A stretch of DNA of 64,000 bases from Sphagnum compactum (GCA_965153455.1 OZ234502.1:165267-229266); one strand, 5' to 3'. Counted from the stretch's first letter, positions 12,742 through 23,760 are shown. Made by a program: numbers and translations. Notes: generated by a model not told the origin, from the letters alone.

Positions 12742-13064
12742 CTACAAAATTAGTTTAAAACTGATTGAGAGACCTTGGAACATGTTCCTTCGACTCCTCC
12801 AAGTAGTGCTCGTAGCTCTTTTTTTCTTAGTGATTGTGGAATAACATTGACTTGAATCTGTCTAAATCTCAAAAACTGCCAACATTGGTAAAGACATATC
12901 TTAAATTTTAAGGCTATTTTGGGTTTGGGTACAAAATTAGTTAAAAACTGATTGAGAGACCTTGGAACTTGATCTATAACATTGACTTGAATCTGTCTAA
13001 ATCTCAAAAACTGCCAACATTGGTAAAGACATATCTTAAATTTTAAGGCTATTTTGGGTTTGGG
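12742..13064. repeat. Local direct duplication
   Basis: A block starting ACAAAATTAGTT and ACTGATTGAGAGACCTTGGA occurs at about 12742 and about 12931. The adjoining block, from ATAACATTGACTTGAATCTG to GGCTATTTTGGGTTTGGG, is repeated almost exactly at 12842-12930 and 12976-13064. Short open frames here are by-products of the duplication. Confidence 0.85.
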
Positions 13065-13889
13065 GGGGCGGGTGTAAAGTGAAATTTTGGAGAAATTACA
13101 CTCTTGCCCCAGCTGTTAAGAATTTGACTGGGGATTCCTATTTCCCTTCCTTAAAAGGTCTGTTGCTTTTGCTTTTCTTTTCCTGGTCACTGCGTCCCTT
13201 CTCTTATGGCAATTGTGTAAAAAAGCTGTGGTGCATAAGCCACTAGACTCCCACACCTCTGCTTACTGTTCACTTCTGCATTCAAACCGCCTCCATTGCC
13301 ATGGCTTTCTATCTTGACCAGAAACAAGCAGCTGTGAATATCTAGGCTCACCGAATGAAATAGATTTTGGGCCAACTCTTCACGCTTGGAGGAGGGCTGC
13401 ATGGAACTAGGGGGACCGCCTCACCTCCTGGCTTCAATCGGCCCCTTATTTCCTGTTCAAGTTAAACAGCATTCAGAGATATTGATGAGCTGAATGATCA
13501 TCATCATGACTCTTTTGGCATGCATTCTATTTATAAAACATTTGTAGAAAGTACTGGGCGTGCATATCGAGTCCCTATTTCATGTTTGCCACAGTTGTGA
13601 GGGAAAGTTTGGTGCACATTTTCTTAGACCTAACATTTTCATGTTAGCCTGTTGCATACATGCACATTTTAAGTATTTTGGATATTATAATAAAAACTTT
13701 GCAACTTATCTGAAGAACAAGGCATCACAAACATGCTGGCCCTGGCAATAGATAAGATGTTGTACATCTACCTACCGTGTCCACACTCTGAACACCAAAA
13801 ACAATCTTTCCAATCTAAACCCTCTCACCAAAGAAACCCATTCATCTAAATGTGAAACCGGTAAAACTTCCAAAAGTTGGGTCCAATGC

Positions 13890-14456
13890 GATAGACCGTG
13901 TCCCTGTAGGGGCAGGGCCCAATAAAGTGTTAACCGTTGTACCTGGCCTTTTTGCATTGCCTTTTTGCATTGTGTGCAGTACTTCTTTTTGGAACAAAAG
14001 CTTCTTTTTTTCATTGCTTTATTCCCAGGGAAAGGGAAGGAAAAAAGGGATTTCTTGCTGTTGTCAACAATGAAGAATTTCATTGAGGTAGCACCTTGCG
14101 GGCTTCAGCACAAATTATACTATTTTTAAATTCCAAAATTTTCAAAAAAATGTTTTGCTTGAAGTGAAACTTTTTCTGAACGAAACTGTCCCTGTGGGGG
14201 CAGGGCTCAATAAGTGTTAAACGTTGTACTTGGCACGTTTGCGTTGTGTGCAGTACTTCTTTCTGGAACAAAAGCTTCTTTTTTCCATTCCTTTATTCCC
14301 AGTGAAAGGGGAGGAAAAAAAAGGGGTTTCTTGCTGTTGTCAACAATGAAGACTTTCATTGAGGTAGCACCTTGCTGGCTTCAGCACAAATTATACTATT
14401 TTTAAATGCCAAAATTTTCAAAAAAAAGTTTTTCTTGAAGTGAAACTTTTTTTGAA
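13890..14456. repeat. About 285-bp tandem duplication
   Basis: Two adjacent copies begin GTCCCTGTAGGGGCAGGG (about 13898) and GTCCCTGTGGGGGCAGGG (about 14188). Both run through GTGCAGTACTTCTTT, GGAACAAAAGCTTCTTTT, TTGCTGTTGTCAACAATGAA and CTTCAGCACAAATTATACT. Divergence is low to moderate with small indels. No function is apparent. Confidence 0.9.
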
Positions 14457-14537
14457 GGAAACTGAAAAATCTTTTGAAATGTTCAAAATTAATTGTTTAA
14501 TCAACAGACATTTGCCCAACCCCCCAAGGTATAAGAG

Positions 14538-14613
14538 CCAAGGTACTATGGTTGTACAAAATATATATAGAAATATGGTTGTATAATGCCCTTGTACAAC
14601 CATAGTACCTTGG
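14538..14613. repeat. Perfect 22-bp inverted repeat, 32-nt loop
   Basis: CCAAGGTACTATGGTTGTAC plus AA at 14538-14559 is exactly complementary to 14592-14613. A second, overlapping short foldback (AATGCCCTTG with CAAGGGCATT) lies just to its right. It may be a tiny MITE or a hairpin RNA precursor. The 22-bp length and perfect pairing are striking, but nothing shows that it is transcribed. Confidence 0.75.
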
Positions 14614-14619
14614 CCCAAG

Positions 14620-15200
14620 GGCATTACCAGGTGTAAAACTCAATGCTTGTTCACTTAAAAAAAGAAAATTATCATGATACCCACTTATGGTGTCCGAGCA
14701 CTTAAGGTAGGGTTTGCTCATCATTTTGGCAGGAGGGCACCACTGTTTATGGTGTCCAAAGAGCGGATGGAGCCTCGTCTTGACATATATGTTGCATTAA
14801 AGATTGGCGAAAATGGATTAGAGGCAAGAAAGTTATGGTCCCTTGATGCAGGGGGACAGGTCATTTTTACAAAAAGAATCTTGAATGAACAGCTCATAGC
14901 CTATTTCCAAACCTCTCCAAAAATTCTAAAATATTACTCTGTTGCCTTCAGAGTTACAAGATGATTGAGAAGAATTGAGAAAGATCTGCCGAAGTGTCCG
15001 GTGATAGGCATATCTGCCCTATAACATTTAAAACAAGTTTGGCAAGCATTTCAACAAGTGAAACAGGGACCTTGGTGGGCATTTTGCTTTTGGAAATGCT
15101 CAGTTGTGGATTGTAGTGGACTAGGCTCCATTAACACTGCCAATTAGAGTGTTTTATGTTGTGAATGAATCTTGACTGAATTGATGACTGGTTTCACCTC
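14620..15200. other. Intergenic with an unrecognised 96-codon open frame
   Basis: A plus-strand open frame at 14674-14964 has a plausible composition but matches no family I recognise and shows no clear splice context. I do not call it a gene. Confidence 0.4.
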
Positions 15201-15220
15201 GGCAACCTATCTTGGAGAGG

Positions 15221-16598
15221 AACCCCAAAAGGGGAGGGAGGCAGCAGCCCCATCAATCATTAGATAAATTCGTAAAGTACAAGGGGGGAAGGAAGTGCCA
15301 CCGGATGGTGGCAACGTCCTTCCCGAGAATGTTCATATGCAACCATTCCTTCCTAAAGTCTAGCTCAATTCTACTCTGAGTGTCGGGATCATTGGTAGCG
15401 TTTCGGGCTCTGATGGCCTTCCAGGTGGCCATGCCGACCTCGACCGTGGCCACCCAGGCCTGAGTGAGAACTTTCTTGAGGGAGTATTGGTCGTCGAAGT
15501 TCTTTCTGCATCTCTCAGTCCATAGGTAGTACAGGAGAAAACTCCGGAGGATATCGAGGGGCTGTCTGAGGTAGGAGAAGCCCCCCTTGTGGTAAGCGAG
15601 GAAGTCCGGCGGGTCTTCCTCGCGTTCGTTGACGGCTTCCCCGAGAAGCACGAAAGGCCAGGAGATGTTGACGTCAGCCAGCGCCTGCCACTCCTTCCAG
15701 ACTTCTTTGAACGCGTCCCAGGCGCGCTGCGCCTTGGGGCATTCAAGGAGACAGTGGGTGGGGGATTCGACCTGGTTGGTGTCGCAAACCTTGCAGATGG
15801 GGTCGATTCCCATGGGCTAGAGCCAAGTGCCAACCGGGAGGCCCTGGTTGAGTGTCAGCCAGATGAGGGTCCCGACCTTCTTTGGACGGGCGTTGTGCCA
15901 AATTCTGGCTATCACTTGGTTCACGGTTGAGTTCCTCAAGTTCAATCCCTGGATGAAGGTGAGCATGCTCGGGGAGTGGCTGCTTTTCCTCGCGTTTTTG
16001 TATCCCCTCTTGGCGGTGTAGCCGAAGAAGGGGGCGTCTCCGAGGGGCGATGGAGCTTGCCAGTGCCAGTCTCCCGGGTCCCATGGGAGGTCTTGAACGA
16101 AACCTGATTCAAAGATCCAGAAGAGGGGCGGTTTTTTTCCGGGAGCCGGCGGGTCCCTTGCGACCTTGAAGGTCGAACCGAGTTTCCCTTGGGTGAGGAT
16201 TCTTACCTGCCGGTAGTTCGACGTGGCCAGCTGGATGGGTTGCTGCGATGTTGCTTTGATGCGGCCTCTAGAGTCGAGCCTTTGGTACTCGATTACCTCA
16301 GCCGTGTCGCGTCCGGCCTTCAGGACTTGGTATACCCAGTCGAGGTGGGGCGGGAGCGGGTTTTGATTGGGAATCCCGATCCACTCCCCTGGGTGAGGTT
16401 GTAGGGCGTACTCATCCGGACGCCAGGGGATGCTTCCGGCGATGTCCTCCTTGCTCTTCCTGTTGTTTTCGTGGTAGCACATTCCGAGCTTCGCTAGGCT
16501 TTTCCAATCTTTCTCCACGTTGCACCACAGGTCTTTGACTCTCGTGCAGCCGTGGTTTGCGAACGCATTCCCGTCCCTCGTGTCCCCGAGACCCAAAG
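15221..16598 (-). mobile_element. LINE retrotransposon copy 2, 5'-truncated, with target-site duplication
   Basis: This copy belongs to the same L1-type family as copy 1 and its minus-strand frame is much better preserved. It runs from GDTRDGNAFANHG through WVYQVLKAGRD, IWHNARPKKVGTLIWLTLNQ and CKVCDTNQ to YLWTERCRKNFDDQYS. This is the C-terminal zinc-binding region of ORF2. One in-frame TAG at 15817-15819 interrupts it, where copy 1 has a Gln codon (GTWLQ). The flanks are 20-bp direct repeats with one mismatch, GGCAACCTATCTTGGAGAGG at 15201-15220 and GGCAACCTATCTTGGAAAGG at 16599-16618. This is a typical long, variable LINE target-site duplication and fixes both ends. The 3' end is at the low coordinates. 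No poly(A) tail is visible. Confidence 0.9.
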
Positions 16599-16619
16599 GG
16601 CAACCTATCTTGGAAAGGA

Positions 16620-18366
16620 CACTATCCATTGGGTCCTTGGGTGTCCTTGGGTGAACCAGCACGCACATTGGTACCATGGTAAAAATCCCCAAATCCAGTA
16701 AACTTATTTTTAAATGTTAGAAACCTCCCATGCCTAAATCAGGGTCTCCAAATTCAAATGTAACATTTTTTTGAGTTTCTCTTCTCACTGGAAATGGAAC
16801 ATAACTTCAAACAACACAAGAGGTGTGTCACAATGTGGCCTTGCCATTTACATTAAAAAGTATCTTAAGGCAAATGAAGAATTATGAAATTTCAAATATT
16901 TCACCATGCAAAAATATAATCTTCAAAATAAAAAAGCTTTAAAAGAAACCAAAATCCTTCAAAATATCATAACTCTGTAAACAACCTCAAGTTTCAACAC
17001 AAGCCAAAATATCATCTTTCAAAAATACTCATATAAAAATAGACCTACTACTTAGGGGCCAAAATCCATTAAGCTACTATATTCTATAATGAATCCAAAC
17101 ATAATATCCTTACCTTGGTAGGCAAGGCCAAAAATGATATAGTTTACTTGGCATTATGTTTTTCAACCAATTCCATATGCCATAAGCATTGATGTTAACC
17201 TTCTTTATGATGAGATATTATGCCACTAGTTACTTGTTTACTTAATAAAAGACATGTAAATTTTTGTTGTATCGTGATGTTTGATGACCTTTGATTTATT
17301 TAATACAGATTCAAAAACATACCATATTTTAAGTGAAAAACATTAGTCGAAGTAACTTGCTGAACTTAATAGCAGTCTTCTATTATTGATTCAGGGTAAT
17401 CCATGAGGATTTAAAGTATACGGGCATATCACAATTCATCACCCTAACAAGGGTGAATCATTCACACTGGAGAATAAGATAAGTACCCCCGAGTTTATAA
17501 TGGAGGTATTAGCTGAGACCAAAAATGGTGATGAACGGTTTTGGAAAGGGAAATTTCATGCAGCCAATGGGAAGGCTCAGCATGCACTCAATGTGTCTTT
17601 TTTTTTCTTTTAAGTTTTGGGTGGGGTGGGGGCAAGGGAGAGGATTTTGTTCTTTTTTTTATCCCAACGAGTTCCCATCAGGTTCTCAATATGTTCTTTA
17701 GGTTCTCAATGTGTTCCCCAAGGATGTTCCCAATAGCACCTCGCTTTAATCCCATGTGTTTTGCCCAAAGTCCCCCTTTCTCACCTATATTGGCTCAATG
17801 CCAAAAAAGAAAAAGTTGGACTTTTGAGGCACCCGCAACTAATTAATATGAAACAAAATAAGTACCTCAGAGGCGGGGACATATGTCTATCTGTTTGAAA
17901 ACAGGCTGGCCATAAATTTGAAGAGAGACCATGCCTTGAGACCATGCCTTCCTCCTAAAGATCCCTAGGTAGGGTGGAATCGCCCATCACCCAACATGTA
18001 CCTATCATCAAACAGTTCTCAATATTTTGGTCATTTCTTAATCAAATTGAACAAATTTTGTGTCAGCAAACTGCAGGGCTAGAACTGTTTTTTTTGGGTG
18101 TCAAAAGTAAAGGAGCAACACAGAAAACACAGGAAAATGATAAGCTATAGTTTGCTTCAATTTTTTGGAAAAATAGCTCAGGACCCTCTCTAGTTCCAGC
18201 CTATATCTTTCTCATTTTGAGGGCATTTTGAATGATTTAAAAGCTGACGGGTGCATCAAGTAGGGCTTTAAAATTTTCTTTGTATTCCAGAAGAAAAGAT
18301 GGAATGATCAAAGATTTTAAGCTCGAAATCCTAATTTATTTTAATTCACCCATCACTTAACACTGA
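16620..18366. other. Intergenic, no gene recognised
   Basis: AT-rich DNA. A short phrase around 16651-16690 (GTGAACCAGCACGCACATTG) resembles, in inverse orientation, sequence near 41605-41645, so an old dispersed repeat may be present. No gene is supported. Confidence 0.5.
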
Positions 18367-18438
18367 ACTTACTTACTTACTTACAATTTAGCGTCATTAA
18401 GTGGGCCAAACAGCGCCCGGGCCAGAACCCATTTGACG

Positions 18439-19249
18439 TTAAGTCTGATGAAGCAATTCAGATCTAACCTTCTGACATTGCACTAAGAATCTAGCAAGGA
18501 TGCCTTGCTGCTGACAGCTCATCAATTCAGCCAAAGGTGTGATGGCAGTTAGTGGCAATGAACCTCTAAACCTCTCCCGAACACTTTGATAGGCAGGGCA
18601 AACCAACAAGAAGTGGTCCTCATCCTCAACCGCACCCAAGTTGCACAATTTGCAGTAACGCTGTTGCACTGGCACCTTCACTGGCTTGGCTTGCCTTCCT
18701 AGCTCAATCTGTAGCTTGTGATTCGCACAACGAAAACGTGCCAAGCTTCTCCTAAGCTGTGCATTGTTTACCCTGGAGAGGTATTCTTTGTACCCATACT
18801 GTGTTGAGCTATTCAACCCCAGATAGGCTCTCACCCTGCTAGAGTCAGCTGCAGCCACTTGATGGTGTACAATGTATTGCCTTTCAGCCAATTGCTTGAG
18901 GCGAGCACATGGTGGCAGTTGATTGCGATCGATGCACAAATTGTACGTCAATAGTCGTTCATCTACTTGTGCTAGCCAGCAAGCAGGCAATCGGCTTTTT
19001 CTACCCACAGCACTCTGGTTCCCGAGTGAGACTTTTCGCCTGGCTGCAAGCAACTGCAGCTGTACATCATAAGCTAGCCTGAGCATGCGATCTGAGTCTA
19101 CCTTAGAACTGACACGTGAGAGAAAGCGCATGGTCTGTTGCCACCAATATATTTCTAGGGGAAACCTGCCAAACTCTGCCAGCACGACGTAACTGGATGT
19201 CGTGGTGCTGACCCCTAGCAACAACTTTAGAAAAGCCCGATGAACCACC
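18439..19249 (-). pseudogene. LINE ORF2, C-terminal segment
   Basis: The frame runs from VHRAFLKLLLGVSTTTSSYV through LAEFGRFPLEIYWWQQTMRF to a Cys/His cluster CKLC ... DEDHFLLVCPAY, ending at TAA 18439-18441. The AEFGR-PL--WW block and the CxxC...HxxxxC cluster are characteristic of L1-group LINE C-termini. The frame is open through the whole segment and joins in frame to the RT segment at 20075 once the solo LTR between them is removed. Confidence 0.88.
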
Positions 19250-20069
19250 TGTCGCAACCCCACTTTGTCCAAGTGTGGGGGTGAAGCCCAACACTTGGAA
19301 AAGTTGGAGGTTTGGAGCCCTCCGGGACTCCCGAATGTTCAGAGCTCGACAGCAAGGGGCAAAACACCTCGCATTGGGGTGTTCTTGGTGTCATTGGAAA
19401 GGTCTTGAAACGTAGATATCGAAAATGGCCTCGTATAGGCCATTTGGACATCTGCAGCCCAAGTTATGGGCAAAAGAAGGGCCGGGAGTCAAACTGGCAG
19501 TTTGACTCCCGACCACTAAAAGTCGGGAATCGACCCTTTTCCGACGTCGCCTCAGGGAGTGCGACATGGCGTTGGAAAGATCTCGACGAGGGCTACAACT
19601 TTGGTTCAGACCTCGTCGCGATCGGACTTCGGAATCGGGAGTTATGACCGTTCAAAGTCCCGGGAGTCCCGCCGGGACAATTTCGGGACTCCATTTCGGG
19701 AGTCCCAACAAAATGTGCCATTTGGATGTAGCCTCCGTGGTGAGCTGCAGAGATAACTATAAGGGGGAAGGTGGTGGCTTCCCCCAAGTCCGGGCCGTGG
19801 TGAGTCAAGTAGTCCAAAGTGCCCGTGGCTTGTCCCAACACCCAAGGGTGTTCCCGAATGTGAACTAACCCATTTGTGGTTGGTTTTGGATGCAGATTCG
19901 TGCTTGATCTACTAGTCCATCTTCCTAGTCTAATCCCGGGGCTTCCAACTCGACCCTCTACCCCTTTCTAGAGTTGGAAGTCGGGAGCGTGCCCTTCGGT
20001 CCCCACTTTCCGCAACTTCACATTGGTGAACCCTCAAGTGGGTTCACCCCGAGACCAAGGAGCGCGTCA
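19250..20069 (+). mobile_element. Solo LTR of the TGTCGC family, divergent copy
   Basis: It starts TGTCGCAACCCC and ends GCGCGTCA, flanked by the perfect 5-bp duplication CCACC (19245-19249 and 20070-20074). The length is 820 bp. Internal phrases such as TTTGACTCCCGACCACTAAA and GTCGGGAATCGACCC are shared with the other LTRs, but identity is clearly lower, so this is the oldest or most distant family member here. Solo LTRs form by recombination between the two LTRs of a full element. Confidence 0.93.
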
Positions 20070-20074
20070 CCACC

Positions 20075-20955
20075 TCTAACTGTTCGCGTGCCATGTGGTC
20101 TAACCATACTTCACACCCATAGCTAAGCACTGGTTTGACTAGTGCATCAAACAACTGGCATTGTAATGCTGGGTCAAAGATGCGCAGTTCTGCGCATCTA
20201 CGCTGCAATGCAAAAACTGCCTTTTTCCCAGACATTGCTAATTGTTGTATTGCAACTTGCATACCTTTTGTGCCATGCAGCTCAACACCTAAATACTTGA
20301 AAGAGTTTAGTTGCTCTATAGTTTCACCCTCATACTGAAAAGCTTGACACACAGACTTGTGTGCTTCAAACACAACAACCTTGGTTTTCTTGACATTCAC
20401 AGTCAACTGACGCTCACAACAAAAAGCCTGCAAGACATCCAGTTGCTTCTGCAATCCACCAGGAGTGTGTGACATGAGAGCTAAGTCGTCTGCATACAAA
20501 AGCAAGCGAACAGCTAGTTGATCCAACATTGGTGGTGCATCACCCTCCAAAGCATTCAGCCGTTTCTCTAAGCCATCTATGAAGAGGCCAAATAGGAGCG
20601 GGCTGAGGGGGCATCCTTGCTTCACTCCGATGCGACAGAGGAAAGTGGGCGTGAGCCCCTCCTCTGGATGGTGCAGGCAGGCCTGGTCTTGATGGTACAT
20701 GGAACGCAAGCACTCCAGTACCCGCCCACTAATGCCAAGTCCCTCCAGCACCTGCCACAACAGGTCCCTTGGTACTGTATCAAAGGCTTTTTTGAGGTCC
20801 ACAAAACAAGTGTATAGCTTCTTTTTCTGAAATCTGGCTTGTTCGGTCAAAGTGCGAAGAATAAACAAGTTATCTGTTGTCCTAAAGTCCTTTCTGAAAC
20901 CAGCCTGTCCTTTTGCGCGTAAATCATTAGTCTCCGCCCATTGACTGATGCGAGA
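20075..20955 (-). pseudogene. LINE ORF2, reverse transcriptase core segment
   Basis: The minus-strand frame reads GQAGFRK (block 1), FVDLKKAFDTVPRDLLW (catalytic Asp in the FVDLKKAFD motif), GVKQGCPLSPLLFGLFID and LLLYADDLALM. The catalytic YADD lies at 20485-20496. These are reverse transcriptase motifs of the L1 group and all look undamaged. The segment is separated from the upstream half of the RT domain by LTR element A at 20956-25571. The boundary falls after ILESR and before ISQWAETND. Confidence 0.93.
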
Positions 20956-22045
20956 TGTCGCAACCCTAGCCTTTGGCTTGCGACCAAGGCAAGGGGGTTG
21001 TGAGGTTGCGGGCCTAGTAGTAGACCCGGGAGGCACATCACATGCTCCCGGGAGTGCAAGGAGTGCAAAGAGTCCAGAGAGTGTGAGGGAGTGAACCCTC
21101 ACACTCCCAAGTGAACTCCCATGTTGGGAGTTGGTGGGAGTTGGAGTCCCGGAGGGACTCCCGAAACTTCAGAGAGCGTTTTGAGGGGTCAAAACTCCAT
21201 GGCTTGTTTTGCACTTTATATCAATGGAAAGCTCTTGAAGTGTAGATGTCCAAAATGGGCTCGCATTGCTCATTTGGACATCTGAAACACAAGTTATGGC
21301 CAAAAGAAGGCCCGGGAGTCGAATTCCCGGGAGTCGTCCAGTTTTGACTCCCGACCACTAAAAGTCGGGAATCGACCCGAAATACTGGGCTGCAGAGGAC
21401 GTGCGACATACCGTTGGAAAGGTCTCGACGAGATCTACAACTTTGCTTCAGACCGCATCGCGATCCGAGGTCTGCTCGCAATGTTATGGGGCTCCAAAGT
21501 CGCGGGAGTCCCATTTGGCGCGATTTCGGGACTCCCATTCGGGAGTCCCGGGAAAAATAGCCATTTGGATGTAGCCTCCGTGGAGAGTCACAGAGTATAC
21601 TATAAGGGGGGAAGTGGTTGGCTTCCCCAAGGGGGAAGGTGCTGGCTTCCCCACCAAAGGGAGTGAGGTGGTGGCTTACTCCCGAGCCCGGAGTGTGTGT
21701 GTGTTCAAAGTGAGTCCGAGTTCACCCGTGGCTTATCCCAACACCAAAAAGGATTCAACATGAGTCCCAAGGGGGAAGGTGATGGCTTCCCCAAGGTCCG
21801 GGCCGTGGCTCTTCCTAGCACCAAAGGTGCTCCAACTTTGGACTAACCACTTGGAGTGGTTAATGGAGGGTCCGTGTGAGTGAGTCAAGCTTGTCAACTC
21901 TTCCTAGTCCCATCCCGGAGCTCCAACACACCCTTCTACCCCTCAAGTGTTGTGAGCTAGGGAGCGGCTCCAAGTTCCAACCGCTTCCGCATTGCCGCAT
22001 ACTTGGACCCTCGAGTGGGTCCACTAGGAACTTGGGAGTGCGTCA
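20956..22045 (+). repeat. 5' LTR of element A
   Basis: It starts TGTCGCAACCCTAGCCTTTG and ends GGGAGTGCGTCA. It is rich in CTCCCGGGAGT-type palindromes. Unlike element B, this LTR lacks the extra 167-bp leader at its start. Confidence 0.95.
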
Positions 22046-22047
22046 CT

Positions 22048-22059
22048 TGGTATCAGAGC
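22048..22059 (+). other. Primer binding site (initiator tRNA-Met type)
   Basis: TGGTATCAGAGC starts two bases after the 5' LTR. It matches the complement of the 3' end of plant initiator methionine tRNA, the usual primer of Ty3- and Ty1-type plant elements. Confidence 0.93.
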
Positions 22060-22094
22060 TCCGGTGAGCTCGATCCACTTCTTGGAGAGTTCCG

Positions 22095-22511
22095 ATGGCA
22101 CCAAAGAAGTCCCGCAAGGTAGTCCAAGAGACCGTGGTGGAAGAACCCACGCAAGAGTTGGATGTTCCACCCCAAGCCATAATGGGGGATGAACAAAATG
22201 TTTCCGAAGGTGAGGAAGACCGTGATAGCCATGAGGACCATGAAAATGAAGAGGAGCAATCAAATGCGGTGCTCTTCACCCCGGAACAATTGGAAGTCTT
22301 ACTCAAAATGAATAGGCCCGATTTTAGTGAATTGGTTGAGGCCCTCAAGGGAGGTTCATCCAAAGGTGTGGAGTTCAAGCCCGCTAGGCCCGGGAACTTT
22401 GATGGGGCCCGGGACCGAAAGGTTGTGGATGCTTGGCTTGCGGAAATGGAAGATTACCTCCATGCCGCCAAGGTTGGTCGGCACTCGGCCGTGGAACTTG
22501 CCCAATCCTAA
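22095..22511 (+). pseudogene. Element A gag, N-terminal part
   Basis: A 138-codon frame starts MAPKKSRKVVQE, about 50 bp downstream of the primer site. An acidic region (GEEDRDSHEDHENEEEQ) follows, then KPARPGNFDGARDRKVVDAW and LAEMEDYLHAAKVG, which resembles the start of the Ty3-type retrotransposon gag domain (F-G--D---V--WL--ME). The domain stops abruptly at AVELAQS. Most of the normal gag core, about 150 residues, appears deleted, and the zinc-knuckle part continues in another frame. Element B carries the same truncated frame, so the deletion predates both insertions. The product, if made, would be a short capsid-like fragment. Confidence 0.85.
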
Positions 22512-22768
22512 TTGAAGGGGAATGGAGCCGAGGCCAAGAAACCTCAAAGGGGAAAAAGCCCAAACAATTCCAAGGCTCAGATTTTAAACCCAAAGGAAAT
22601 TTTGTCAAGAAATGGGCTCCTTTCAAAGGGAGCCAACCCAAGGGAAATGCTAGTGGGAAACCCAAAGGAGTGTGCTTCAATTGTAATGAAGTGGGGCATC
22701 ACTCTAAGGATTGCCCCAAACCCAAATCGGGGAGTGGGGTTTCTAAGGGACTTCCCACAACTTCATAA
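22512..22768 (+). pseudogene. Element A gag C-terminus with CCHC zinc knuckle
   Basis: In a frame shifted relative to the N-terminal gag piece, the sequence reads a Lys/Gly-rich linker and then CFNCNEVGHHSKDC at 22673-22714, a perfect C-x2-C-x4-H-x4-C nucleocapsid zinc knuckle. A stop follows at 22766-22768. The frame change relative to 22095-22511 fits a small internal deletion in the ancestor. The knuckle itself is intact and identical in element B. Confidence 0.88.
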
Positions 22769-22867
22769 CCAAGAAAGTGCGAAAAGAATGGAGCTCCCCT
22801 TGGAGGAGCTCAAGGCACCCATGGAGGTGCACTTTGCGGATGGGATTCCCCATCCCACCAAGTTGTG

Positions 22868-23086
22868 AGCCAAAGATGTGCCCCTCCAATTGGGAAATTG
22901 GAGAGGCAAGGTGGACTTTTAGTTTCCACCTTAGGGGGAATGGAATTCATCACCCGTGACAATGTGCTCATGGAAGGGCACAATAGGCTAGTTAGGATCC
23001 CATCCAAGAATGGGATCGCGCGAGTGAAGGCACATGAAGTGCCTAGTGTGGGTGGGACCACAATCCACTTGATGTTGGGAAATTAA
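22868..23086 (+). pseudogene. Element A retropepsin-like remnant
   Basis: Two overlapping frames together resemble the end of a Ty3-type aspartic protease: KDVPLQLGNWRGKVDF in one frame and LVSTLGGMEFITRDNVLMEG in the next, ending at a stop after IHLMLGN. The catalytic D-T/S-G region is not visible, and the frame changes within the remnant. Nothing resembling reverse transcriptase or integrase follows. Confidence 0.6.
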
Positions 23087-23347
23087 GTTCCAAAAGGAAG
23101 TTCAACTTGGGTTGGGCAACCCCCAAGTGATGCAAGTGAGGAAGTGCTCATGGTCACACAACTTGAAGAAGCAAAAGAAATATAGACCGTGATGAGGACA
23201 TCACCTTTCTTTTAGGGGGTGGAAAGGTACACAAATGTACCACATCAAGTTGTAAGTGAAATAAAGGCTAAGTTTTTGAGCTTCCAAGAGATTGCATCAC
23301 AAACAAGAGATTGCATCACAAACATAGAGATTGCATCTCAAACAAAC

Positions 23348-23376
<29 letters not shown>
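23348..23376 (+). repeat. Poly(A) tract inside element A
   Basis: A run of 29 A preceded by CAAACAAAC. The equivalent tract in element B is 51 bases with four CAAA-type units, the largest difference between the two interiors. Confidence 0.95.
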
Positions 23377-23378
<2 letters not shown>

Positions 23379-23760
23379 ACAATAAAAAGGGGTTGTCAAG
23401 TGGCATGGGCAAATGGAACTCTCTCGCGTACGCCCAAATCAAAATCGGACTCCACTTAGAGGCTAGGAGAAATCTTGGTCCCAAAAGAGGAGGTAAGCAA
23501 GGTGAGCTTACGGGGACGTGCACATGCCCAACGTGCATCCCAAAGGGTTGGTTGGTAGTGGCGGCCAACGCGGGGAGTCATGACCCCGTTCACGTACTAT
23601 AATCGTGTAGCTTGGGACTTAGGCCTTTGCAAAGCCTAAACGTTGCTTCTCGTACCTTGATAAGCATACCTTTTCGTGAAGGCTTGGTTGTTGTGACCGA
23701 GGCGCGAGATGGGGGAAAGGAGTCATGTCAAGTAGCTTGAGTCAAGAGTAGACTTGTCTC

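Noticed and set aside
14674-14964. 96-codon plus-strand frame
   Set aside because: Plausible amino-acid content, but no recognisable family, repeat or splice context, so it is not called a gene.
18341-18350. AATTCACC near 18343 and near 33503 as a target duplication of the split LINE
   Set aside because: Only 8 bp match, and the right copy lies inside the ORF1-like frame, so it cannot be the element's outer boundary.
20956-21110. LTR-encoded leader apparently fused to the reverse transcriptase frame (MRVHSLTLSG start)
   Set aside because: The frame happens to stay open across the LTR/LINE junction. The CGAGA duplication shows that this is an insertion point, not a gene fusion.
21221-21538. 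105-codon minus-strand frame repeated exactly at several LTR copies
   Set aside because: It lies entirely within the LTRs, has a composition driven by CTCCCGGGAGT palindromes and resembles no protein. It is repeated only because the LTRs are repeated.
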